From positions 19,100 to 25,924 of the forward strand of contig DBPV01000086.1 of NCBI GenBank assembly GCA_002304995.1: a DNA stretch of 6,825 bases, written 5' to 3'. The translations under genes and the position numbers were made by a program. Numbering within the stretch: position 1 is the stretch's first letter; the number at the start of each line of letters is the position of its first letter. The notes beneath the pieces are model-generated. The model had not been told where the DNA came from, ran no database searches, and saw nothing but the letters and a program-made list of their open reading frames with translations. The DNA comes from Syntrophaceae bacterium UBA1411. Lineage in GTDB: Bacteria > Desulfobacterota > Syntrophia > Syntrophales > Smithellaceae. Positions 1 to 6,715 of the stretch are shown here, piece after piece.

Positions 1-2352
1 TCCTTCGGCGACTATTTCAAGGAGGAAGCCATTGCCTGGGCCTGGGAATATCTCACCGACGTCGTGAAGCTCCCCAAGGAAAAACTCTGGGTGACGATTT
101 TTGAAAACGACGATGAAGCCTTTAAACTCTGGCATGAAAAGATGAAGGTGCCGGCGGACCGCATCGTCCGCATGGGCGAAAAGAGCAATTTCTGGATGAT
201 GGGCGAAACCGGTCCCTGCGGCCCCTGCTCCGAAATCATCTACGACCAGGGCGAAGGCACAGGGTGCGGGCGGCCCGAATGCGACATCCACTGCGAGTGC
301 GACCGCCATCTGGAAATCTGGAACAACGTCTTTACGCAGTTCGACCGCGATGCGTCAGGCAAGCTGACGCCGCTGCCCAAGCCCAACATCGACACCGGCA
401 TGGGGCTTGAGCGCCTCACCGCGGTGATTCAGGGCGTCAAAAGCAACTACGATACGGATCTGTTTGCGCCGATCATCCGCTTTGTCGAAAAAACCTCCGG
501 GAAAACCTACGGCAAAAACGCCGACAACGACATTTCCATCCGCGTGATCGCCGACCACAGCCGCGCCGTGACCTTTCTCATCGGCGACGGCATTCTGCCG
601 GCGAACGATGGACGCGGCTACGTGCTCCGCCGGATTCTGCGCCGCGCCGCGCGCCACGGCAAGATGCTGGGCATCGACAAGCCGTTTTTAAACGAAGCGG
701 CAAGGGTGGTCATCGACATGATGAAATACACCTATCCGGATCTGGCCGACAAGGCGCCTTACATCACGAAAGTGATTTTAAACGAAGAGCAGCGCTTCAT
801 GGAAACGCTCGACGCGGGCCTGCGCATATTGCAGGAGGAAACGGAAACGCTCAAGAAAGCCGGCGCGTCCGTCCTGCCCGGCGAGATTATTTTTAAACTT
901 TACGATACTTTCGGATTTCCCACCGACCTCACGGCGGACATCGTCAGACAAGACGGAATTTCGCTCGACACGGCAGGCTTTGAAGCCGAGATGGAGCGCC
1001 AGCGCGAACGCGCCCGCGGCGCCTGGAAGGGGAGCGGCGAGGAAGCCGTGGCGGAGTGCTACCTCAAGGCGTCGAGTTCCGGCGTGGCCAGCGTTTTCTG
1101 CGGCTACGAAACCGCGACGCGGGACGAAGCGAAAATCACGGCCATTTTTGTGGACGGGAAGTCCGTCGAAACGGCGCCGGCCGGACAGGCGGCGGAGATC
1201 GTTCTGGACACGACGCCGTTTTACGGAGAGTCGGGCGGCCAGACCGGCGATACGGGATACCTTGAAGGAGAGGATTTCAGCTTTACCGTCGAAGACACGA
1301 AAAAGCCCGTCGAAAACTTCATCGTCCATAAAGGCGTCGTGCAGAAAGGCGCGGCGAAGATCGGCGCTCAGGCCCGTCTGGTCATCGATCTGGAAAGGCG
1401 CAGAGCCATCGCGGCCAACCATTCCGGCACGCATCTTTTGCAGGCGGCGCTCAAAGCCGTCCTGGGCGATCACATCAAGCAGTCCGGATCGCTCGTCAAT
1501 GCCGAGCGGCTGCGGTTTGACTTTACGCATTTTTCCAGGATCAGCGAGGAAGAACTGCGGCGCGTCGAAACCATCGTCAACGACATGATTCGCCGGAATG
1601 TTTCCGTGCACACGGACGTCTGTGCGCTCGAGGAAGCGCTTAAAACCGGCGCGACGGCCGTGTTTGATGAAAAATACGGCGCGACCGTGCGCATCGTCAA
1701 AATGGGCGAGATGAGCATGGAGCTGTGCGGCGGCACGCATGTGGAGAGGACCGGCGACATCGGCTTTCTGAAAATTCTGCATGAATCGGCCATTGCCGCG
1801 GGCGTGCGCCGGATCGAGGCCGTGACCGGGAAGGAAGCCGTCGCTCACGTCCAGAAATCCGAAGACGAGCTCAAACGCGCGGCGGGGCTGTTCAAGGCCG
1901 GCCTCTTCGAAGTTTACGACCGAACCGACAAGCTGCAGAAGCAGGCCCGCGAACTGGAAAAGGAAATCGAAGCCCTCAAAGGCAAGCTCGCCGCCAGGGA
2001 TTCCGGCGACCTGATGAGCCGGGTGAAGGAAATCGCCGGCGTCAAGGTGCTCGCCGCGGAAGTCAGCATCGCCGACGCGAAAACGCTGCGCGATTTCGGC
2101 GACAAACTGCGCGACAAGCTGGTCTCCGGCGTGATTCTCCTGGGCAGCAAGGCCGACGGCAAGGCCTTGCTCTTGTGCATGGTCACCAAAGATCTGACCG
2201 GGAAATTCTCCGCCGGAAACATCGTCAAGGAACTGGCCCCGCTCGTCGGCGGCAAAGGCGGCGGCCGCCCCGACATGGCCCAGGCCGGCGGCACCGAGCC
2301 GGAAAATCTGAGCAAGATATTTGTCGAACTGGAAAAGCTGCTCGCGAAATAG
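1..2352 (+). CDS. alaS: Alanyl-tRNA synthetase, 5'-truncated by window edge
   Basis: Cytoplasmic class II aminoacyl-tRNA synthetase that charges tRNA-Ala with alanine and edits mischarged Ser/Gly-tRNA-Ala. The frame is open from base 1 to the TAG at 2350-2352 (783 residues visible). The first visible residues, SFGDYFKEEAI, are internal to the family, so the GTG at 64 is not the start. Visible landmarks: ETGPCGPCSE in the catalytic core, a Cys-rich stretch (CGRPEC...CDCDR-like), DTGMGLERL (class II motif 3), and GRGYVLRRILRRAARHG. The editing-domain zinc site appears as HSGTH (H474, H478, counting from base 1) and CGGTH (C576, H580). A coiled-coil-like linker follows (about 625-665), then the C-Ala glycine-rich GGKGGGRPDMAQAGG. 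Against E. coli AlaRS zinc residues about 90 N-terminal residues are missing, all outside the window. No frameshift or missing key residue is seen. Base composition is strongly GC-rich, taken here as the native background. Identity is essentially certain. Confidence 0.98.
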   Translation, partial: SFGDYFKEEAIAWAWEYLTDVVKLPKEKLWVTIFENDDEAFKLWHEKMKVPADRIVRMGEKSNFWMMGETGPCGPCSEIIYDQGEGTGCGRPECDIHCECDRHLEIWNNVFTQFDRDASGKLTPLPKPNIDTGMGLERLTAVIQGVKSNYDTDLFAPIIRFVEKTSGKTYGKNADNDISIRVIADHSRAVTFLIGDGILPANDGRGYVLRRILRRAARHGKMLGIDKPFLNEAARVVIDMMKYTYPDLADKAPYITKVILNEEQRFMETLDAGLRILQEETETLKKAGASVLPGEIIFKLYDTFGFPTDLTADIVRQDGISLDTAGFEAEMERQRERARGAWKGSGEEAVAECYLKASSSGVASVFCGYETATRDEAKITAIFVDGKSVETAPAGQAAEIVLDTTPFYGESGGQTGDTGYLEGEDFSFTVEDTKKPVENFIVHKGVVQKGAAKIGAQARLVIDLERRRAIAANHSGTHLLQAALKAVLGDHIKQSGSLVNAERLRFDFTHFSRISEEELRRVETIVNDMIRRNVSVHTDVCALEEALKTGATAVFDEKYGATVRIVKMGEMSMELCGGTHVERTGDIGFLKILHESAIAAGVRRIEAVTGKEAVAHVQKSEDELKRAAGLFKAGLFEVYDRTDKLQKQARELEKEIEALKGKLAARDSGDLMSRVKEIAGVKVLAAEVSIADAKTLRDFGDKLRDKLVSGVILLGSKADGKALLLCMVTKDLTGKFSAGNIVKELAPLVGGKGGGRPDMAQAGGTEPENLSKIFVELEKLLAK

Positions 2353-2465
2353 CTTGACGAAAAAAGCCTGCTCTGTTGTGTCGGATGAAGGGAGAATGTT
2401 TTGTTGCCGGTTTCACAAGAATACCTGCATCCGTCATGACTACGCGAGGGCTTTGGTGTGAGCTC

Positions 2466-2527
2466 AGCCGAACGGCGGAAATCCAGTCTCATTGAGCCTG
2501 TCCCAGGCCTCCACCGGAGTGACGGCT
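2466..2527. repeat. Imperfect palindromic element, probably a decayed dispersed repeat
   Basis: This lies in the 200-bp spacer between alaS and the DUF1016 remnant. The outer arms AGCCG (2466-2470) and CGGCT (2523-2527) are exact complements. GGCGG (2474-2478) faces CCACC (2511-2515) with one mismatch. A central GCCTG-tcc-CAGGC (2496-2508) forms a perfect 5-bp stem. The left half reads GGCGGAAATCCAGTC and the right half CACCGGAGTGACGGC, which resemble the ends of the widespread family of intergenic palindromes with 'GCGGGAATCCAG ... CGGGAATGACGG' ends. The resemblance is from memory and the copy is degenerate. No T-tract follows, so I do not call it a terminator. The rest of the spacer shows no convincing gene or promoter. 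Confidence 0.35.
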
Positions 2528-2553
2528 ATGCTGAAAACGGCGGTGATTGGTTA

Positions 2554-3191
2554 ATGAAGAACCTTTTGCAGAATATCCGGGAATTGATCCTTGCCGCCTG
2601 CAAAGCAGTGGTTCATTCCGTCGACCTCATTCAGGTTTTGACCAACTTCGAGATCGGACGGTGCATTGTCGAGTATGAACAGGGAGGAGCCAAAAGAGCG
2701 CAGTATGGCAAGGGGCTGCTCAAAGAGCTCTCCATCGGACTGACGGCTGAGTTTGGACGCGGATTTTCCCGATCGAATCTTGAATACATGCGCAAGTTCT
2801 ATCTGGCCTACCAGGACAGAGCCCCACAGATTTCACGAAGCCCATCCGCCGGTTTTCCGATTGACGAGAAATCCCGGACGCTGTCTGGGAAATTCCCGGC
2901 TGATCCGAAATTCCGGATGCCGTCCGGCAAATTCAGTTCGCCATTCATGCTCAGTTGGTCACAGTATGTCTTTCTGATCGCCATTGCCAACCCCGACGAG
3001 CGCCGGTTTTATGAGATCGAAGCATCATCCTGTGCAAAAAGAAGCATGATGCTCTGGTGGAGATTACCCTGCCCAAAGAAACCAACATCCATGCACGAAA
3101 ATACCAGCTCTACCTGCCGGACAAGGAACTGCTTCGGCGAAAACTTGTAGAGTGGAGTGAAGAAGCGGAGAAGTTAGAGGAAAAGAAATAA
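2554..3191 (+). pseudogene. DUF1016/YhcG-type PD-(D/E)XK nuclease gene, internally deleted and frameshifted
   Basis: Intact DUF1016 (YhcG-like) proteins are about 340-residue putative nucleases with an N-terminal DNA-binding-like domain and a C-terminal PD-(D/E)XK domain, often found near R-M and mobile genes. Here the ATG at 2554 opens a good N-terminal domain (NFEIGRCIVEYEQGG, YGKGLLKELS, GFSRSNLEYMRKFYLAY, LSWSQYVFLIAIANPDERRFYEIEA), which follows the family to about residue 157 (base 3024). The same frame then runs into unrelated residues and stops at 3148-3150. In a different frame, 3024-3191 encodes the family's genuine C-terminus: IILCKKKHDALVEITLPKE, then HARKYQLYLPDKELLRRKL, ending in TAA. 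About 150 residues, including the nuclease core, are therefore absent and the two ends are joined out of phase near 3022-3024. Upstream GTG 2458 is in frame but adds 32 residues unlike the family. The ribosome site before 2554 is weak. Loss of nuclease function is nearly sure; whether the 199-residue N-terminal product is made is unknown. Confidence 0.88.
2833..2949 (+). repeat. Three degenerate 39-bp (13-codon) tandem units in the DUF1016 linker
   Basis: Between the N-terminal domain and the LSWSQY motif of the DUF1016 remnant, the protein reads as three in-phase 13-residue units: SRSPSAGFPIDEK (2833-2871), SRTLSGKFPADPK (2872-2910), and FRMPSGKFSSPFM (2911-2949). The third unit is only partly similar. 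The shared core is (S/F)R-x-x-SGKF-P. At DNA level the units share TCCGG/GGAAATTC-like blocks but have diverged, so this is an old duplication. Variable linkers with SGKF/SAKF-like motifs at this place are familiar in DUF1016 proteins; the repeat reading is mine. Confidence 0.6.
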
Positions 3192-3227
3192 GAATGAATG
3201 CTAATCTTCATAACTATTTTTTCCTCT
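3176..3227 (+). other. Inverted repeat in leader of the methyltransferase gene
   Basis: AGAGGAAAA (3176-3184), in the last codons of the DUF1016 remnant, is perfectly complementary to TTTTCCTCT (3219-3227). Nested within the 34-nt loop, ATGAA (3194-3198) can pair with TTCAT (3207-3211) around an 8-nt loop. The stems are AT-rich, and six T residues (3217-3222) overlap the 3' arm. The element sits just upstream of the methyltransferase ribosome site, so it could be a weak terminator for the upstream gene or a leader structure affecting translation. It could also be chance in an AT-rich spacer. The 67-bp spacer 3192-3258 shows no clear promoter boxes. Confidence 0.3.
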
Positions 3228-3258
3228 GTGAAATGTTCCAGATAAAGAGGAAGTCGTT

Positions 3259-4782
3259 ATGTCGTTTGAGTCCATAAATCCTTTTGATCAGGTTCGCCAG
3301 TCTTTCAATGCTGCAACCAGCAGAGAAGAGCGGTCGATGATCGGACAATTTCTTACACCCGTGTCTATTGCTGATTTCATGGCCTCGCTGTTTAAGTCTG
3401 CTAAGAAAGACGTTAGAATTTTAGATCCCGGCGCGGGCGCCGGTGTTTTGTTTTCTGCATTGATTAGCAAGTTGGTGGCGCAAATAAAACGGCCCTCTTC
3501 CATAGAAGTTGTTGCCTACGAAACGGATAAAGCAATTTTACCTTTACTCCGAGATGCCATGGCCAGATGTTCGGCGATATGCGAACAAAACAAAGTGCCG
3601 TTTACAGGCATCATCAAAGAAGAGGATTTCATTGTTTCAGCGATAACCGAGACGGAAGAATCTCTTTTTTCAAAACCAGTTAAACGTTTCACTCACGCCA
3701 TCCTAAATCCGCCGTATAAAAAAATTAATGGTGTTTCAGAAACGAGAGTGCTGCTTTATTCATCAGGCTTGGAAGTAGCGAATCTGTATGCCGCCTTTGT
3801 CTGGTTGTCCATTCGCATGCTGGAACCGGGCGGACAGATCGTTGCCATCACGCCCCGCAGTTTTTGTAACGGACCCTATTTTAAAAAATTTCGTGAAGAT
3901 TTTCTAAGAATGTTGAGTCTCAGGCGTATTCACGTCTTTGGGGCACGCAATAAAGCTTTCGGCGATGACAATGTGCTTCAGGAAAATATAATTTATCATG
4001 CCGTTCGCGAAGACAAGAAACCTCAAAAAGTCTTGATTTCAGTATCGGACAACGATGACTTTGATCAATCCAAACAAATGAGAATAGCATATGATAAGGT
4101 TGTTCAACCGGGCGATCGTGATGCCTTTATCTATCTCGGCTTTGAAGAGAAGGCGTCTTCAGCGTTGAAACAAATTCAATTTTTCAAAACGTCTCTGGAC
4201 GAACTCAATTTAAACGTTTCTACGGGACGCACAGTGGATTTCCGCGCAAAAGAATATTTGTATCCGTCAATCCGTGAAGGTTGTGTCCCGCTCATCTATC
4301 CTTGCCATTTTCAAGACGGTTTCATCCATTGGCCCTCCAAATCCGGCAAGAAATCCAATGCGATTATGTCTCATCCGGAAACGGCGGACCTTTTGTTGAA
4401 ACAGGGGTATTATGTTCTGGTTAAGAGATTTTCTTCCAAAGAGCAAAAGCGGCGTGTGATGGCCGCTGTTTATGATCCGTCAAAAATAGATACACCGTTT
4501 GTCAGTTTTGAAAATCATTTAAATTATTATCATCGGCAGGGGAAAGGATTGCCCGAAAAGTTGGCGAAAGGACTTGCTCTGTATCTGAATTCATCCGTCG
4601 TTGACGAGTATTTTCGGCTCTTCAGCGGACATACACAGGTTAACGCCACCGACCTGCGCAAACTCCCCTATCCAACGCAAGAGCAGCTATTGTCGTTGGG
4701 AAATTATTTAACCGATCAAATGCCTCTGCAACAGGGGCTTGATAATATTCTTCAGGAGGAGTGCTTGAAAGGTGGCCAATAA
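3259..4782 (+). CDS. Type II N6-adenine DNA methyltransferase, BsuBI/PstI family (predicted CTGCAG)
   Basis: Modification half of a Type II R-M system: transfers a methyl group from S-adenosylmethionine to adenine N6 in the target so that the cognate endonuclease does not cut host DNA. 507 residues, a normal length for the M.PstI/M.BsuBI family. Motifs run in gamma-class order: GQFLTP (29-34, motif X), ILDPGAGAG (54-62, motif I, SAM binding), AYETD (86-90, motif II), ILNPPY (148-153, motif IV, catalytic NPPY), then a C-terminal target-recognition half with FENHLNYYH and HTQVNATDLRKLPYP, typical of this and the Eco57I-like families. ATG 3259 follows GAGGAAG (3247-3253) at good spacing. The gene is intact and overlaps the endonuclease gene by 11 bp. 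It is clearly AT-richer than alaS, which suggests acquisition by transfer. No controller (C) protein gene accompanies it. The family call is strong and rests largely on the partner; the exact target is inferred. Confidence 0.93.
   Translation: MSFESINPFDQVRQSFNAATSREERSMIGQFLTPVSIADFMASLFKSAKKDVRILDPGAGAGVLFSALISKLVAQIKRPSSIEVVAYETDKAILPLLRDAMARCSAICEQNKVPFTGIIKEEDFIVSAITETEESLFSKPVKRFTHAILNPPYKKINGVSETRVLLYSSGLEVANLYAAFVWLSIRMLEPGGQIVAITPRSFCNGPYFKKFREDFLRMLSLRRIHVFGARNKAFGDDNVLQENIIYHAVREDKKPQKVLISVSDNDDFDQSKQMRIAYDKVVQPGDRDAFIYLGFEEKASSALKQIQFFKTSLDELNLNVSTGRTVDFRAKEYLYPSIREGCVPLIYPCHFQDGFIHWPSKSGKKSNAIMSHPETADLLLKQGYYVLVKRFSSKEQKRRVMAAVYDPSKIDTPFVSFENHLNYYHRQGKGLPEKLAKGLALYLNSSVVDEYFRLFSGHTQVNATDLRKLPYPTQEQLLSLGNYLTDQMPLQQGLDNILQEECLKGGQ
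4754..4759 (+). promoter_or_regulatory. Ribosome binding site for the endonuclease, inside the methyltransferase gene
   Basis: A full AGGAGG lies 12 nt before GTG 4772 and within the last codons of the methyltransferase. There is no in-frame ATG nearby (the first internal Met is residue 60), so this site and the GTG fix the endonuclease start. The spacing is slightly long. The position implies that restriction translation depends on ribosomes finishing the methyltransferase. Confidence 0.6.
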
Positions 4783-5740
4783 AATAAATAAAAAAGACGC
4801 ACAGCTTAAGATTCAAGATGCCTTAAGCATTCTGATTAAACTTGGTTTACCCCGGCAGCAACTCAACGAACGATCCGCATTAACCCTTCTGGCGCTTTTG
4901 GCCCTTACGCCGGGGCAGCGATGGCCAGAAGCAGACAATCCCTTAATGGGGATTACGCCCATGATGGATTTCTTTTCTGAACACTATGGAAAAAGATATG
5001 CTCCCAATACCCGTGAAACGGTTCGCCGACAAACGGTGCATCAGTTTCTCCAGGCGTCGCTCATTGTCGCGAACCCTGATAAACCGGAGAGACCAACCAA
5101 CAGCCCGAAAGCCGTCTATCAGATAGAACCGGCGGCTCTGAAACTGTTGAAAAGTTTTGGAAGTCCGGACTGGGACGTCAATCTTCAAAAATATCAGCGG
5201 AAAGTTATATCTCTCAAAAAGAAATACGCGCGGGAAAGGGTCATGCAAAGATTGCCCGTTTGTACTATCAATGGTCAGGAAATTAAATTATCTCCCGGAG
5301 GTCAAAATGTTCTGGTGAAGAAAATCGTGGAGGATTTCTGCCCTCTGTACACCCCCGGCGGCCGGATGATTTACGTGGGCGACACGCAATTAAAATGGGC
5401 TTACTATGACGCAGAATTGCTGGTGTCGCTCGGCGTGAAAATTGAAGAACACGGCAAAATGCCGGACGTGGTGGTTTATCATACGAAGAAAAACTGGCTG
5501 CTTCTGATTGAAGCCGTGACAAGCCACGGGCCGGTCGATCCGAAAAGAAGGGCGGAGCTAAAAGATTTGTTTGCGGCATCAAGCGCCGGCCTGGTTTTTG
5601 TGACGGCTTTTCTGGATCGCCGCGCCATGATGAAATATCTCAATGACATTTCATGGGAGACGGAGGTCTGGGTTGCCGAGTCTCCCACCCATCTGATTCA
5701 TTTCAACGGGCAAAGATTTTTAGGGCCGTATGAAAATTAA
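4772..5740 (+). CDS. Type II restriction endonuclease, BsuBI/PstI family (predicted CTGCAG)
   Basis: Restriction half of the pair: cuts double-stranded DNA at unmethylated copies of the target, predicted CTGCAG because PstI and BsuBI cut there. 322 residues, the normal size for the family, and no break is seen. The N-terminal part (about 1-150) is helical with a winged-helix-like segment (YAPNTRETVRRQTVHQFL, 77-94). The C-terminal catalytic domain (about 165-320) carries the family signatures GDTQLKWAYYD (203-213), HGKMPDVVVY (227-236), NWLLLIEAVTSHGPVDPKRR (241-260), AGLVFVTAF (272-280), WETEVWVAE (295-303) and HLIHFNGQRFLGPY (307-320). P231-D232 and E247 fit the PD...E part of a PD-(D/E)XK fold, but the residue two after E247 is Val, not Lys; K258 lies downstream. 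GTG start with AGGAGG upstream; the 11-bp overlap with the methyltransferase gene implies one operon and coupled translation. Family assignment is very confident; sequence specificity is inferred. Confidence 0.94.
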   Translation: MANKINKKDAQLKIQDALSILIKLGLPRQQLNERSALTLLALLALTPGQRWPEADNPLMGITPMMDFFSEHYGKRYAPNTRETVRRQTVHQFLQASLIVANPDKPERPTNSPKAVYQIEPAALKLLKSFGSPDWDVNLQKYQRKVISLKKKYARERVMQRLPVCTINGQEIKLSPGGQNVLVKKIVEDFCPLYTPGGRMIYVGDTQLKWAYYDAELLVSLGVKIEEHGKMPDVVVYHTKKNWLLLIEAVTSHGPVDPKRRAELKDLFAASSAGLVFVTAFLDRRAMMKYLNDISWETEVWVAESPTHLIHFNGQRFLGPYEN

Positions 5741-5768
5741 CGGAATCTGCGGTTGAAGAAGGAATTTT

Positions 5769-6608
5769 ATGAAATCGATCCGAATCGTTCTGGGGCTGTT
5801 TGTCGGACTCGCTTGGCTGCTTGGGGCTTCAGGGCTTTATTGCCTGGCTGCAGATACTCTGACGCTGCGGGATGCCTGGGAGGTGATCAGGACAAAACAG
5901 TTTGTGGATCTCACCCATGCTTTTGCTCCGGGGATTCCCCGCTGGAAAGGGTTCCCCGATGAAGTGCGGGAGACGCTCTATTCCTATGAACCGGGTCCGG
6001 GACGTCTGGGAAGCGGTTTTTATGCGCAGTCTTTCACGCATGTCGGACAGTGGGGAACCCATGTCGATCCTCCCGCTCACTTCGTTAAAGGGCTGCGCAC
6101 AGTGGACCAGATCGATGTCAGGGAAATGATCCTGCCTTTGGTTGTGATTGATGTGCATGAGGAAGCAGCGAAAAATCCGGATTACACCATCACGATCGAA
6201 GATGTCAGGCGTTGGGAAAAAAGATACGGACCCATTCCGGAAGGCGCTTTCGTGGCGCTGCGCACCGACTGGTCGAAGCGATGGCCCGACAGGGAAGCCA
6301 TGCACAACAAAGACGCCCAAGGCGTTGCCCATTATCCCGGATGGAGTCTCGAGGTGTTGAAATATCTCTATGAACAGCGCAAAATTACCGCATCCGGCCA
6401 TGAGACGACCGATACGGATCCCGGCGTCGCTGTCTCGCGGGGGGATTATTCACGCGAAACGTACATCCTGAAGCAAAACCGTTATCAGATCGAACTGCTG
6501 GCGAATTTGGCCGAGGTGCCCCAGTCGGGCGCTTTGGTCGTCGTCACCTTTCCCAAACCGGAAGGCGGATCCGGATTTCCGGCCCGTGTCTTTGCGATCC
6601 TGCCTTGA
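5769..6608 (+). CDS. Exported cyclase-family (kynurenine formamidase-like) metal-dependent hydrolase
   Basis: 279 residues. Residues 1-28 look like a Sec signal peptide: basic MKSIR, a hydrophobic core (IVLGLFVGLAWLLGASGLY), and a likely cut near CLA-ADT. There is a Cys at 25, but the preceding Tyr does not fit a lipobox. The mature part matches the cyclase family (Pfam PF04199), metal-dependent hydrolases including kynurenine formamidase and relatives acting on amides or cyclic substrates. The metal signature is H91-VGQW-GTH98-V-D100-PPAH104. Further family features are FVDLTHAF (45-52), GHETTDTDPG (210-219) and IELLANLAEVPQSG (241-254). ATG 5769 is preceded by AAGGA (5759-5763), and the start lies 28 bp after the endonuclease stop, so read-through from the R-M operon is possible. 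Base composition returns to GC-rich, so it is probably native or of separate origin. Substrate unknown: no tryptophan-catabolism gene lies nearby, so kynurenine formamidase itself is not claimed. Confidence 0.88.
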   Translation: MKSIRIVLGLFVGLAWLLGASGLYCLAADTLTLRDAWEVIRTKQFVDLTHAFAPGIPRWKGFPDEVRETLYSYEPGPGRLGSGFYAQSFTHVGQWGTHVDPPAHFVKGLRTVDQIDVREMILPLVVIDVHEEAAKNPDYTITIEDVRRWEKRYGPIPEGAFVALRTDWSKRWPDREAMHNKDAQGVAHYPGWSLEVLKYLYEQRKITASGHETTDTDPGVAVSRGDYSRETYILKQNRYQIELLANLAEVPQSGALVVVTFPKPEGGSGFPARVFAILP

Positions 6609-6701
6609 CGGGGCCAGGGGAGCCGGGGCGGGAAACAACCTCCAGGAGCGGAGGAACGTATCCGGATCGGCCTTACGGTTCCAGGCGCAGGCGTTTTCCA
6701 G

Positions 6702-6708
6702 AGGAGGT
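6702..6708 (+). promoter_or_regulatory. Strong ribosome binding site for the DUF1848 gene
   Basis: AGGAGGT is a near-perfect anti-16S match, 7 nt before ATG 6716. This decides between that ATG and the second ATG at 6722, although family members often begin at the position of the second one (MI-x-S-x-S). The rest of the 107-bp spacer after the cyclase gene (6609-6715) shows no clear terminator or promoter. Confidence 0.6.
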
Positions 6709-6715
6709 CAATTTC

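Noticed and set aside
980..1588. 202-codon plus-strand frame within alaS
   Set aside because: Arg/Ser/Pro-rich out-of-frame shadow of alaS.
778..1848. 356-codon open frame on the minus strand inside alaS
   Set aside because: It lies wholly opposite a certain alaS sequence. GC-rich third positions readily leave long antisense frames open, and the translation is low-complexity with no recognisable domain.
2354..2382. TTGACG at 2354-2359 as a -35 box
   Set aside because: The hexamer 17 bases downstream (TGTGTC) is a poor -10 box, so no promoter is called.
1914..2492. 192-codon minus-strand frame over the alaS end and spacer
   Set aside because: Ser/Leu/Arg-rich antisense translation of the alaS C-terminus, with no family resemblance.
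2385..2495. 36-codon small ORF in the spacer after alaS
   Set aside because: No good ribosome site at useful distance. Its end (TAEIQSH) reads like a translated dispersed repeat rather than a protein.
2458..2553. GTG 2458 as an earlier start for the DUF1016 gene
   Set aside because: It would add 32 residues encoded by the palindromic spacer that do not resemble the family N-terminus; ATG 2554 matches the usual start.
3259..4782. A combined Type IIG (fused restriction-modification) enzyme
   Set aside because: 507 residues leave no room for a nuclease domain, and a separate cognate endonuclease follows.
5829..6401. 190-codon minus-strand frame in the cyclase gene
   Set aside because: Antisense to a gene with a clear metal-binding signature and signal peptide. 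No motif of its own.
6639..6654. CCTCC/GGAGG inverted repeat after the cyclase gene as a terminator
   Set aside because: Only 5 bp of stem and no T-tract; more likely purine-rich chance.
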